From assembly GCA_022925895.1 (NCBI GenBank), contig JAKSYS010000068.1, positions 62,001-126,000 on the forward strand: a stretch of 64,000 nucleotides of DNA, given 5' to 3'. This document shows, in pieces, positions 42,230 to 52,899 of this stretch. Both the position numbers and the translations under genes were made by a program. Position 1 is the stretch's first letter. Each line of letters starts with the position of its first letter. The notes under the pieces are model-generated. The model had not been told where the DNA came from and did not search any database. It saw nothing but the letters and a program-made list of their open reading frames with translations. The DNA is from Fragilaria crotonensis. Its lineage: Eukaryota; Bacillariophyta; Fragilariophyceae; Fragilariales; Fragilariaceae.

Positions 42230-44197
42230 ATGGGCTCTCAGGGGTCGAAAGAAGAAAAGAGCAGTCGGCGAAAGAACTCTCAAGATTCACGCAGCAAACA
42301 AGTGACAAGGTCAGACTCGGAGTACGATTCCCATCCAGACGGTATCGTCAGCGCATCCTTCACAGAGACTGAATCGAGTAGTAAGGGACCTCATCACAAT
42401 CATTCTGCAAATGCCTCGCCTCCTCCCATTGCTCGGAAGAAGGCAGCATCACAGACGCAAGACCAGACCGGTAAAGACGATGACAATCCAAACGGCAGTA
42501 ACGGTGACGCTAACCACAGAACAGCCACAGCAGACAATAAGTCAAGCTTGATTTCTTCATTTGTTAACGATGACGAAGTCAAAGTCAATCTCGCCATGGC
42601 AGATCTTATGGCATACCTCCAGGTTGTGGCCAACAACTCAGCAAACCTACCTCTCACTCGACGAGACGATCCTGAGCTGCCTAAAACAGTATCATCTCTT
42701 ACCGCCGACGAATATTCACGCAAATCAGCTGCCTTTATTCCGGCAGATGTTAGAGTTATTGCCGGTTCCTTTACCAAGTATGGTCGAGTATGGGACTTGC
42801 CCTCAAGCGAAGAATTCAATGCCGTCGATGGGGCGCACGAACCAGGGCGGAGCTACGGAGGAGCCTGTGCAAATGCCATGCTCAAGGTCTTGTACGATGC
42901 CGCCAATGAATCCAACGCTCTAGAAAATGGCGCCCCCGGAGCCAATGATTCGCTCTTTGACGACGACGACGAAGAGTCCTTGATCAGCAGTTATGGTGTC
43001 CATGGACTGTCACGCGATCGGACCTTCCAGTCCTTGACGCTGGGCGACGTGGCGACTCAATCGACTCTCACTTGGGCCACGCTGTTGCGCAAAATGAAGG
43101 CAGAAATTGCCGAAATCGAATACGCGCAAGCGCCCACCATTACTTCCACCCGCAAATTTGATCTCAATCAACCGTTTACCCTCATTCCGGCTGGATTCGA
43201 TGAAACTGTTAATAAGAAACGCAGTTTGTTGATTGGTTGCAATTATGGGAATGTCCATGGAGCGGAACTGAAGGCATCACATGATGATATTCGCTCCATA
43301 AAGGATTATATCGTTAATGTGCATGGATTTTCGGAAACAAAAGGATACATGACGGTACTATTGGATGATGACTCGCACAAGCACCCAACGCACCTGAACA
43401 TCACCGAGGGCTTCAAGGCGCTTTCAGAGTTGTCGCAACCGGGGGATGCTGTCTTTGTCCACTTTTCGGGGCACGGAGGAAGAGTGCTGGACGACGAGTC
43501 GTACGACGAAGTCATTGTCCCGAGTGACTTCCAAACGTCAGGGATCATTCGTGATACCTTGATCTTCAAGACGTTATTGGCACCCATGAGGTATGGTGTG
43601 ACCGTCACTATCCTGATCGATTGCTGTGATACTGGCATGGTGTTCGATTTGCCCTATTCCTGGACCACCAAGACGGATCGAATTGAAACGGAAGCGAAAC
43701 TCACGCTGAATGACGACTTTTCGTTTGTGAGGTTCCTCAAGGTAGTAAAAACACTGTACGATGCCTCCACCTTCACGCAACTGGGCCGGACTGTGGGTTC
43801 CGCGCTGCATACCAACGGGAACGAAGACGATGATTATCCCACGGACGCTGCGGAGACGATGGATGATGAAACGACGAAATCCAATTTGGGAGGTGCACAG
43901 GAAGGAGGGGCTCAAACGTCGTTTTTATCAGCTTTTGGGGCATGCAACAATGGTGATTGTGCGGGCGTCAAAAACAAAACTAACGACAACAAGACAAGAT
44001 CCACTCACGATGGAGAGTCACCATCGACACCATCAAAGAAACACAATTTCTTTGAAAAAGTACTGAATTGCACACTCATCGGAGACGATGATGGGAGTGA
44101 TGATGATACGTACACTCGAGATGGCGACATGGAGGCCACCACCACTTTTGAAACTGAAGACGAATCGTACCAACCCCGTCGTCGACGAAGACGTTAG
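42230..44197 (+). CDS. Metacaspase
   Basis: 655 residues from the ATG at 42230 (MGSQGSKEEKSS, a possible N-myristoylation signal). The frame is open upstream to 42017, but those residues look non-conserved. The N-terminal 200 residues are low-complexity and charged. The caspase-like p20 region starts near RSLLIGCNYGNVHGAELKA (about residue 335) and carries the catalytic His in HFSGHGGR (His415) and Cys in LIDCCDTGMVFDLPY (Cys466; DCCDTG instead of the common DCCHSG). The C-terminus is acidic and ends in a basic RRRRRR-type tail. It is a Cys protease cleaving after Arg/Lys; in algae such enzymes take part in stress and cell-death responses. Single exon, intact. Confidence 0.9.
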   Translation: MGSQGSKEEKSSRRKNSQDSRSKQVTRSDSEYDSHPDGIVSASFTETESSSKGPHHNHSANASPPPIARKKAASQTQDQTGKDDDNPNGSNGDANHRTATADNKSSLISSFVNDDEVKVNLAMADLMAYLQVVANNSANLPLTRRDDPELPKTVSSLTADEYSRKSAAFIPADVRVIAGSFTKYGRVWDLPSSEEFNAVDGAHEPGRSYGGACANAMLKVLYDAANESNALENGAPGANDSLFDDDDEESLISSYGVHGLSRDRTFQSLTLGDVATQSTLTWATLLRKMKAEIAEIEYAQAPTITSTRKFDLNQPFTLIPAGFDETVNKKRSLLIGCNYGNVHGAELKASHDDIRSIKDYIVNVHGFSETKGYMTVLLDDDSHKHPTHLNITEGFKALSELSQPGDAVFVHFSGHGGRVLDDESYDEVIVPSDFQTSGIIRDTLIFKTLLAPMRYGVTVTILIDCCDTGMVFDLPYSWTTKTDRIETEAKLTLNDDFSFVRFLKVVKTLYDASTFTQLGRTVGSALHTNGNEDDDYPTDAAETMDDETTKSNLGGAQEGGAQTSFLSAFGACNNGDCAGVKNKTNDNKTRSTHDGESPSTPSKKHNFFEKVLNCTLIGDDDGSDDDTYTRDGDMEATTTFETEDESYQPRRRRRR

Positions 44198-44974
44198 GAA
44201 GAGGATTCAGTACCATCCAACTCCGCCCCACCTTAACCGCAACCAATCCTATATTATGAACGAACCAAGAGCCGATTATATTTTATGCAGAATCGGTGTG
44301 TAGCTCCATATTTATAGTATACTAACAAGCATCGATCCTTTTCATGATTGACTGTTCCATTCCAATGTCTTGCTCAAGCAGTGGGTACGCATACGTATTA
44401 CCATCGTCAATGTGGTACTCGGAGTAGTGCTATAGAATTACAGTGACTAATGTTCTTGTTGTGCAATTGAAAATGCACATGGCAATAAAACGCATTCGTT
44501 GTTTTTTGTTTGTAGTCTGGCGACGATTTTGTGTAGAACCCAGCAGTGTGATCTTGTCAAGGCGCATGTATTATTGCACACAAGGAAGTTAAGGTCCTGC
44601 CATATTTTTTCGGAGCACTGGGCTGGACTTTTCGATCGACTTGTTGGAGTACGTTGTGTGTATGGTAGTACTTAGTCTTGTAGTCATATTCTTCCAAAAA
44701 GTGAGGCGGCGGGATATTGGTTAGGGATGATGTGGGGAGGAGATGCAGTGATGCTATTGGTACTTCCTCTTCGTATCATTTGCGCTTTTGCGAATCCGAC
44801 AAGGTAGGTACACTAGAGTGTCTATATGTTTTCGTACAAGTCGGGTTGCGGTTCTACAGTTTGTTGGAAGCACAAGCGAGATTTGTTGCGTACTATAAGG
44901 TGTACAAGATGCTCAAGAACAAAACATCATTGCCCATATAGATTTGGATTTCTAAGTTCGTAAGACGTTAGACA
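44198..44974. other. Intergenic between convergent genes
   Basis: No gene recognised. Confidence 0.45.
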
Positions 44975-45505
44975 TCAGACCACATGCTTGAGGACACGAT
45001 CAAGTCTCTCTAACTGATCGTTCTGCAACAGTTCACGATCAACCATGTATCGCACGACGCCAAAGATTGATGCTCCACCCATGAGCAATTTCAACTCTGG
45101 GTTGTTAGTGATAGTTTCAAGGAATTCCTCCTTGAAAGATTCATGAAATGCCCTTAGTACTTCGCGACGTTTCATGGGTGGCGTTTGATCCAACAACTCG
45201 TTAAGCGAAACAACATTCTTAGCAATTCTGGCGGCCATGGCGGTACCAACCGCACCACCTACCACGGCTCCAACTGGACCTGCCACGATGACGCCTGCCA
45301 TGACTGACAGTCCTGCAGCCACTCCAGCCTGAGTGCCCTTTCGAATTGTAACTTTGATTTCACGTTTGCGTGCCACATGCTGCAAATCTTCATAGTCTTG
45401 TTGTTCTTGAGGGTCGGCAAATACCAATGCCTCACTTTTATTATCGCCCGTTCGAACCTTTGCATTCCTCCCACTCGAGGGAGAACAGAACCACCAAAAA
45501 CACAT
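44975..45505 (-). CDS. C19orf12-like glycine-zipper membrane protein
   Basis: 176 residues, single exon. A long hydrophobic hairpin rich in small residues (GTQAGVAAGLSVMAGVIVAGPVGAVVGGAVGTAMAA, about residues 58-93, a glycine zipper with a central Gly-Pro turn) is followed by PPMKRREVLRAFHESFKEEFLE and a C-terminal helical region (NNPELKLLMGGASIFGVVRYMV). This order and length resemble the C19orf12 family, which sits at mitochondria, ER and lipid droplets. The match is by pattern only and sequence identity is low, so the family name is tentative. Confidence 0.6.
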   Translation of the reverse strand: MCFWWFCSPSSGRNAKVRTGDNKSEALVFADPQEQQDYEDLQHVARKREIKVTIRKGTQAGVAAGLSVMAGVIVAGPVGAVVGGAVGTAMAARIAKNVVSLNELLDQTPPMKRREVLRAFHESFKEEFLETITNNPELKLLMGGASIFGVVRYMVDRELLQNDQLERLDRVLKHVV

Positions 45506-46142
45506 CGTGGTGGTGTTAACTGGTTAATCTCGTTGAAGGCAGCAAACGAATTCAATGACTTCTGGAGTAGTACTCGAGCAGTCCTTTGTAAATCAGAAAG
45601 GAGCTGCGAGTATGAGGTTGAAAGTTGAAACGTGACACCATGATACTCCAGCACGGCGTTTTTGAATTGGCGCAAATTGATAGAAAAAGTGATTTTCAAT
45701 TTTTGGCGAGGATGCATCGATTTGTCCTGACCACGGAACCCAGAATCTTCGTCACTGACAGAATCCCTCTATTCAAATGAAATAACGGGACAGGGGGACA
45801 GGCGGTATTATGTGCTTTCAAATCTGGAGTATCCTGTGGAGCTGTGGAGTGTGGAGACACGCGTCGGCGAGTTCGCAATGAGTCCGTGGTCTTATGACTG
45901 AGATTAGGCGGTCTTTCAAATCCGGAGTTGATGTGTTAGTGACACGAGTCAACGACATCCCAATAATTCCGGGCCTTTATCTACCGGTACTGTAGCTTGT
46001 CCGTAGTCTACTTGTGAATATATGACCCCAAACGGAAAGGAGTCACATCTCAACGACTGCGAGAGAAGAAAAGAAAGTCATCTTGTCCACCGGCTGTCTT
46101 GATATGACTGAATTAAGGCGGAATACAAATGGGATCATATGG
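45506..46142. other. Intergenic, no gene recognised
   Basis: Leads into the hAT-like MITE. Confidence 0.4.
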
Positions 46143-46150
46143 TTCCACAT

Positions 46151-46925
46151 CAGAGTCCTGCACTGGGTATGACGCCTGTGTCCATGGGTACCCAAGGCAT
46201 CCGGTACGCAGGCTTGGACCACCCATTACCCACCCATGCTTCGTATGGTTGAGCTCGGACCACCCGTTACCCACCCACGCCAACTAAGTCGTACCCATAC
46301 CCACCCATTACCCGTTGCCCACGCTAATAATTTCCTGGTCTACCACACAACACGCTAGCACAGTACGCACTCAGCGTACTATAGCACGCTTGTACTAGAG
46401 AAGTCACTACAGTACAACGTACTGGAGCACTCTATAGCTACTAGCTACAGTATACTCGGAGTACTGAAGTGCAATGGTCGATTCGTGTGGGAAGGTTGGA
46501 CCACCCATTACCCACCCACGCTTTGTGCAGTCGACCTCAGACTACACCCACCACTGGTTGGGCGTGCCATACGAGTTTCACCCAGGCCCACCCAAACCCA
46601 TTGGGTTAAGGGTGGTTTTGGGTCAGATTCATGGGTGGGTCTGGGTGGGCCGGCAAATCATAGCGACAGTAGATGTTTGCTACGGTAGTAGTAGAACCAT
46701 CTACTCCAGTACTAACTACTGGGTTTGGGTGGGTTTGGGTAGGTCTTGGTGGATCGTATGGGTTCTGGGTGGTTTTGGGCTGGTACTTCCGTGAGCGTAG
46801 CTTTACGTGGGTACCCATGGGTTTGATATTTTCAGAAATTCCCGTCTCTGATACCCACCCATTATCCATGGGTATGGGTGGGTACTGGGTGGGTACTGGG
46901 TATGGGTACCCAGTGCAGGACTCTG
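46151..46925. mobile_element. hAT-like MITE with GGGT-rich interior
   Basis: 775 bp. Ends are a perfect 19-bp inverted repeat, CAGAGTCCTGCACTGGGTA, flanked by a perfect 8-bp direct duplication TTCCACAT (46143-46150 and 46926-46933). An 8-bp duplication and a CAG-type end are the hAT signature. The left half is rich in ACCC and the right half in GGGT (for example GGGTTTGGGTGGGTTTGGG at 46721-46739), so the whole forms a loose fold-back and has G-quadruplex potential. There is no transposase. Confidence 0.8.
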
Positions 46926-46933
46926 TTCCACAT

Positions 46934-47424
46934 TGTATCCATGGGGTTCAGTCACTTGGCAAATGCTGCACACGCTCCATTTGTTACTCGGAGCTCGGAG
47001 CTCGGAGTACCATACGGTAGAGTACTCCGTTCTGTGTATCGGTTCGGTGTATCTGTTTATCATACTATCATACACACCTTACAGTTCACATTTCACATTA
47101 CCAGTACTGTAGGGGACGCCATTGGTGGTCCCGCTACTGTACATACATGCATATTCATACAAAATACAAGTACAGCGAGAACTCCAGTACATGGTACCTG
47201 GTAGTCCAAGGTGTATTCAGTGGCTTCAGAGTCATAGTGTGTTCAATGTTCACTATATGAATACGGAATACTCCAGTACAGTGCTTGTAACCAGGGTTCA
47301 AGTACTGGATTTGATAGAGTACTAACACCGTACTATTACCTTTCGCGAAATCTGACATATGCCAATAGGTGTCGCAAAATGACTGGTTGATGCCAGCCAG
47401 CAATGCCAATTGACAATCAACTAA
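46934..47424. other. Intergenic between two MITEs
   Basis: Rich in GTAC palindromes (for example near 47190 and 47270). No gene. Confidence 0.45.
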
Positions 47425-47925
47425 GAGCATCCCCACCCGATGCGTTACTTTTTCCAAATGGTCTAGTAGCTCGACAATTATGTCCAAAAATCCCACACCG
47501 GTAGGGCCTTTCTGTTATTTCACACCCCTACTTCATACTTTGCGGAACAGATCTCTTCTGCAAAGTATGAAAAAGTATGAATATCATACTTTCTATTGTG
47601 ACAAATATGTCACAAATCGAACCATTCGACTCAAAAATGCAGTAATCCGATTGGCTACGCTCTTCGTTCAACATGTGATTCGCACTCCGCTACATTTTGC
47701 GTATTTCGTTGTTATTTAATTTTACGCGGGGCCAAGCCTTTTGACGTATACTTGTACGAGCAAATTGCCCATGTCATCAGAATATCCGGGGGGTGTCATA
47801 CATCTGATCTTTTTGTTTCCCTCAACCGGTGCGAAAAGGATACCACCAAAATGTCTGAAATTGGTTTCTAAGGCGAAAAAAGGTGTCCATGGACAGAAAA
47901 AGTAACGCATCGGGTGGGGATGCTC
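47425..47925. mobile_element. PIF/Harbinger-like MITE
   Basis: 501 bp with perfect 30-bp terminal inverted repeats (47425-47454 and 47896-47925) beginning GAGCATCCCCACCCGATGCG. It is flanked by the 3-bp duplication TAA (47422-47424, 47926-47928). A TAA-type 3-bp target and GAGCATC-type ends match Harbinger/Tourist elements. It has no coding capacity. Perfect repeats suggest a young insertion. A Harbinger transposase lies at 63155-64000, but a family link is not shown. Confidence 0.82.
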
Positions 47926-48073
47926 TAAGGAGTTTCACAATTAATCGACCTTTTTGGATAGACCAACACAAAGTAGTCGCGAGCGTCAGCACATTACCAA
48001 CGACTTCCGAGGTCGTTACAGACAACAGACTCCTCCATAGCTCATTGTTCTTGAGATAGACGAGTGAGGTTCT

Positions 48074-49454
48074 ATGACGATTAGGTTCACATTCACGAGG
48101 TTCCTGGCGGCGGTTGCCGGCTTGGCCATTATGGCAGTTGTGTCCCTCGAGCACATTGGAGTGTCCCTTTTCCCAACCGCCCCTCGTCAGCTGCTTGCAA
48201 ATGGTATTACAGGAGGAGATCCACTCCGAATCGCCGTCTTCGGTTCCTCTCAGAGTTGGGGAGCTATCCTTGAAGACAGATTTCAGGCCTATCCATACAG
48301 GTTGTCTCCCCGTGTTGATAACTTTGCCTACTTCGCCGCTGGTACGTTAAGGTCACCGCTGAATACCCACTAATGAAAGTGACCAAAGCTAAATCGCTGA
48401 CCCTTTTTTACCAGGCCCGAACTATCCTGCTGTTTGCACTCAATCCTTGATTGGAAATCATGCTGTTTATGACTTGATTCTTTTGGAGTACTATGTGAAT
48501 GGTGCTGAGAACGGCCTTGCTGAATTGGCAACTCGTCTCCGCGCTCGTTTCCCCGAAGCGATCATTATCGTCATGAAATTTTATGGTCCATTCGATGCAC
48601 TTCGTGCATCCGGTCCTGGTAAGGAAGACTGGCAGACTTTGGCAGAGTGGAAGAAATCCATGAAGATTCCGACTGGCGCCTTGAACGAACTCGTCAACGC
48701 TGTGGAAAAGGACACTGGGGTTTGGCGTTTCCGCGAGCATCCCAACTCGGACAAGGCCATCAACAGAGTTGTTCGTGAAATTAAAGGATACCAGTTTCGC
48801 CTTCCGCAGGCTGAGACTCCCAGCAAGACTTTGGTCAGCTACCTTCGCTTCTTTGATAAGAACATGAATCAGCTTCTGGCGGAACGTGGTCATGCTTGGG
48901 TTGCCGATATGTGTGGAAAGATTGTCCGTAGCCACATTCTTGCCAAACAGAAACCGTTCAAACATGTCCAGCGAGCCAAGGTTGGATCTTGGGGTAAGGG
49001 AGACTCGTGCAACGTCTGGAAGACCTCGGGTGGCATGCCTCATGAATTCTCGAGCGGCTTGGTCCTGAACCAGTATGATGTGAAGCACGGGAAGTTTGCG
49101 TTGGAACTCAATACTACTGGATGGCTTGATGTTGAGAATGAGTTCAACGAACCTCGCTCCCTCTATCTGAGTTTCATGGCATCTGATGTTTTGGGTACTT
49201 ACCCAAATGCTGTTGCGACGATTGATGGTAAGACCTACCAACTCAACACGAATGCCAAGGGGAAGGACATTCACAAGGTTGGTGTGATCCGCACCATCCC
49301 TGTTGGAATCATCCCTGCTGGTAAAGTGACTCGCGTCACATTGACGACAAACATGGCGGGAGCGTCCCTCCCATTCCGTCTCGTCGGCACCACCATTCCC
49401 AATCCGGCAGTTACACCTGTCGAATTCAACTTCGGCCCAATGTTCAACAAGTAG
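48074..49454 (+). CDS. SGNH-hydrolase-like secreted or anchored protein
   Basis: Exons 48074-48341 and 48415-49454 give 435 residues, with a 73-bp intron. The N-terminus has a hydrophobic signal or anchor (FLAAVAGLAIMAVVSLEHIGVSLF). The domain opens IAVFGSSQSWGAILEDR, a GxSxxxG-like block I of SGNH/GDSL hydrolases, and continues across the intron as FAAGPNYPAVCTQSLIG with DLILLEYYVNG and IIIVMKFYGPFDALR, where a typical SGNH protein carries its Asn and Gly motifs. A clear DxxH block V is not obvious, so activity is uncertain. The C-terminal half is beta-rich (FALELNTTGWLDVENEF). It is likely secretory and possibly acts on cell-wall polysaccharide acetyl groups; that role is inference. Confidence 0.72.
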
Positions 49455-50067
49455 AGCAGTGAGTCAGGTACTGTTGTACTTTGGAAAGAACAGGCTGTCC
49501 TGAACGCGCGACGGCGTAAGTTCGCGTTATTGAAGCCAAGCATTAATTTTATATAAAATGAATGTATGGATTGTGGGCTCACCATCTAACCATCGGAGGA
49601 GTTTCATCTTCATTTCATGTTGTCACTAGTAGTACTATCCTACCAGTATCATAGCTTTGGGCATGATCTTTTTTTTTCGGAGTTGTGCACTTGTACTGTA
49701 CTCCTACTACGTACGTGCTATGTCATATTGAAACCTCGGCATTTGGGGGGTACGGCACAGTATCGGGAACCCCAGTACTCCGTACCAACACACGTCAGTG
49801 ATAGGATCCACCTCATTGATTCCTACTGTCGTATGAGAAGTGCAAGGTAGAAGTTAGTACGAGTACGGGTTTTGTAAACTTTGAAAAATCCTTCTGACGA
49901 CATGATTTCAACATCCAACACAGCTATGAAACAAACTGTTGATCCTCGTCTCTCGACTCTCGACCGGTCGAGTACCATAGTTGAGAACAATACAGAGTAC
50001 AACCATAACCAGTTTCTGTCCGATGATTGGCAACTTCGAACCCCGAGAACCCTTGAAGTCTCATCGG
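49455..50067. other. Intergenic, upstream of the DUF1995 gene
   Basis: No gene recognised. GTAC motifs near 49690-49800. Confidence 0.4.
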
Positions 50068-51357
50068 ATGTTGCAATGGTCGCTGACGCTCCTGATAGTG
50101 ATGGTGCAGCCTCGCGATTCATTCGCCTTCACTTCCCAACAATCCTCGTTAATCCGATCTTCATCATACTCGTTACTACAGTTACAAGCCCAGAAACTCT
50201 CTGATTTACCAAAGGGTATCTCTCCTTTTGAAAAGGGTGATTATAATCCCCAGGATTTACGGTCTCAATTTTGGAAGGCGGCTGGTCGTGCCTTGGATCA
50301 GGTCCGACGAGATAACACAAGTGGCAAGCGCACACAGCAACAACAACAAAATTTGCTGGAAATTGAATTCCCTCCTCTCCTCTTCAAGGGAAAGAGTCAA
50401 TTTGATGATTTTGACAACGTTCAGGAATTGGATTTGAATCGAGATTGGTGTATTGAATGGTTGCCACTGTTGAAGAATAGCAATAATAACAATGCTGTCG
50501 TTTGGCTCATTCTTCCTGATGTGAAGGAATGTGAATTGGCCAAGCAGGAATGGAAGGGAAGTCGGTATCGCGATGCGGCCCAATTTACAACCATTGAAGC
50601 GGTTACTCGACATTATGCTACGACGGCTACTACAAGTGCGACACAAACTGCAGACTACAAAAAACCATGGGGCGCAACCTTTGCCAGCGGAATGTCAAAT
50701 CTCTTAACCGGAGGTGGGGACTTCTTGGGAGATTCTGGTGCTCTGGATCAACTCGAAGGGTCACCTGATATTCATCTCATATGGTACGTGGTGGTTCGTC
50801 ACAAACTTTTTGTTGGTGCGGTTGATTTTCTGTTTTCGATTGTTCATCAAACGGAATCGAGCCTCTAATACTCAAAATACATCACACCTCACACTGATCC
50901 TCCCACATTCCATGGCATGGCATCATACACATCACTTGATCATTCAATTAGTCAACCCGGAAACGGCGGTCCCGTCGAAGACTGGGTCAATTGTGAAATT
51001 CTACACAACAATGGTGGCGACCAAGTCACGACTGTCATTGTGAACGGTGCCTTGGACAAGGTCCGCGATGGGTACTATCCTGGAATTTTCTTTCCGGCAC
51101 TTGCCGCCACAGTCGATCGGTTCTACAAGAAATTTGAAAGCATTTTTTACTTGCGACCGCTTTCTGATAAGGGATGCTATGGGTGGGTGTACCGTGTCTA
51201 TCCCGAGCCATGGCAGGTAATTTTGCAAACCAAGACTGTTGTCAAGGACAAGGTGGTGATTGAGAATACGGTTGTGTACACATCCGACACCAGACCGTCC
51301 TTTGCGCTGGCTTTGGAGAAAATGGTGCAAGAAGCTACGTCCAGACAACAATCATAG
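50068..51357 (+). CDS. DUF1995 plastid-type protein
   Basis: Exons 50068-50783 and 50952-51357 give 373 residues from the ATG at 50068; an ATG at 50023 would add 15. MLQWSLTLLIVMVQPRDSFAFTS is a signal peptide with a SFAF plastid-entry-type motif. The domain runs from FEKGDYNPQDLRSQFWKAAGRAL through EIEFPPLLFKG and SRYRDAAQF, then across the intron to CQPGNGGPVEDWVNCE and WVYRVYPEPWQVILQT. These match DUF1995, whose plant member LPA3 helps photosystem II accumulation. The donor gtacgt and acceptor ttag give TG|T, keeping the frame. Plastid location is inferred from the targeting peptide. Confidence 0.8.
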
Positions 51358-51469
51358 CAGGCGATCAAAATCACTACAGAAATGGAGAGTACTAGTGCAT
51401 ACTTTGAGTTCCGTCGTAAAATATAGTTGTATTGCTATACTGGAGTAATCATCACCGATAAATTCGTCG

Positions 51470-52342
51470 TTACACGCCTGACATGTCAAGTCCAAACGGA
51501 ATTTCTTCATCTTCGTCGTCATCATCATCCGAAGCGTGACCCCGACATTGTCGATGGTCTGGATAGCAATCATCATCACTATTCGCCGCCGTGCCGTCAA
51601 TACCATCAGCAGGTCCAAAATCCATGGCAACTCGGGGTCGAATAAACGGAATCGACACTTCTCCCTGTCCAGATTGCAAAAGCATTTCTTCCGTTCTCAA
51701 ATTCAAAATCGCTCCGTGATCTCGTAAAAAATCCAACCCGAGCAACAAATCGACTCCATCATTGGTGCGTTCCAAAATCGTGACAGCGGGTGCTTCCACG
51801 ACGACCTGTCCGTGCAAATGCAAATAGAGTGCACCGGCAGGCAGTCGTCCCAACACGCGACACTGTCCGACTCCCTGGGCGTGACCCGCATACCGACGAT
51901 CCATCATTTGCAAGACACCTGCACGACCGGCGGCTTGGACGCTCAAGACGGATACTTGGGCGCCAGTGTCAATAAAAGTCTGGATCGGTGTTCTCTTTTC
52001 AGTCGTCATTGTCATCATTGTTGTTGCTGTTGTCGTCGTCGTGGCAGTTGAGCCGGATGGTGTTCCAGCCAACTGGATGGAGCATGGAACTTGGAGGAGT
52101 GGGTGGGTGTGCATGTGTAATGGAGGAGGCAATTGGGTGCCGTCATTGTTAATATCGTCATCGATGGTGACATTGTCGGGTTCAGTGTTTGAATTAGAAT
52201 CTGCAAGTGACTCGGAGAAGTCAACGACCTTTGTAGTTGAGGGTGCAATCATTTGTCGGGGTTGTTTGGACGACGCCACGGTTGTTGTGGATACCAAAGC
52301 GAAGATCAGAAAGAGAACAAAAGAGCGATTCGTGATATTCAT
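51470..52342 (-). CDS. DDI-type aspartyl protease with signal peptide
   Basis: 290 residues, single exon. A signal peptide (SFVLFLIFALVSTTTVASS) is followed by a low-complexity Thr-rich linker, then a single retropepsin-like domain of the Ddi1 type: FIDTGAQVSVLS (catalytic Asp125), MMDRRYAGHAQGVGQCRVLGR and VDLLLGLDFLRDHGAILNL. These blocks are characteristic of host Ddi1/Ddi2 proteases rather than of a retroelement, and the frame is intact. The usual N-terminal ubiquitin-like domain and C-terminal UBA are absent; an acidic tail (DDDDDEDEE) is present instead. Entry to the secretory pathway would be unusual for this family. It presumably dimerises to be active. Confidence 0.78.
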   Translation of the reverse strand: MNITNRSFVLFLIFALVSTTTVASSKQPRQMIAPSTTKVVDFSESLADSNSNTEPDNVTIDDDINNDGTQLPPPLHMHTHPLLQVPCSIQLAGTPSGSTATTTTTATTMMTMTTEKRTPIQTFIDTGAQVSVLSVQAAGRAGVLQMMDRRYAGHAQGVGQCRVLGRLPAGALYLHLHGQVVVEAPAVTILERTNDGVDLLLGLDFLRDHGAILNLRTEEMLLQSGQGEVSIPFIRPRVAMDFGPADGIDGTAANSDDDCYPDHRQCRGHASDDDDDEDEEIPFGLDMSGV

Positions 52343-52899
52343 GTAGTACTACTACTTGTACTCGAGTATTGGAGTTTGTGTATACAGGAACACCTCGTAT
52401 GTGAAGTTTGTTGCTATTTGAGCTTACAATCGATGACACCTGTTTGTTATGGTGCTTCTGCAGACGAAATCGGATGTTATATTATTCTTGGGAAACCCAA
52501 GGAACACAGGGCATGTTTCAGCCGGTTGTCCGTTGTCAGAGTCGTGGCGTAGCACCTCGTTTTGAAACCGTGTACTGTAGTACTACAGGTACTAGAGTAT
52601 ACGGTGTACTGGACCACCTGTTTTGACATCGAAATCTTGTAACTTGTACTACCGGTAGTAGACACCGGATACGGTGCAATTGTGTACTGTAGTACTAGCT
52701 AGTAGTACAGTTCGTGTATACTACGGTAGTTGTACTGTTGTCCGTGAATCACTACACAGTAATACAGTGTAAGTATGGGCTTGCAAGACTACAGGCGAGG
52801 CACCAGGGTCGACAGGAAATGGCATTTGTCAATGTCATCGCAACTCTTCCAGACTGTTAGTCCACCACCTACTCTCACAGAACCAGATAACGTCTCGGG
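52343..52899. promoter_or_regulatory. Divergent region, GTAC-rich
   Basis: Between the protease and the gene at 52900. Contains many GTAC palindromes (52570-52740). Confidence 0.4.

Noticed and set aside
47545-47580. Small inverted repeat catactttgc/gcaaagtatg
   Set aside because: Short arms inside the Harbinger-like MITE; not evidence of a separate feature.
51470-52342. Aspartyl protease considered as a retroelement remnant
   Set aside because: Its sequence blocks are of the host Ddi1 type, the frame is intact, and no other retroelement parts are nearby.
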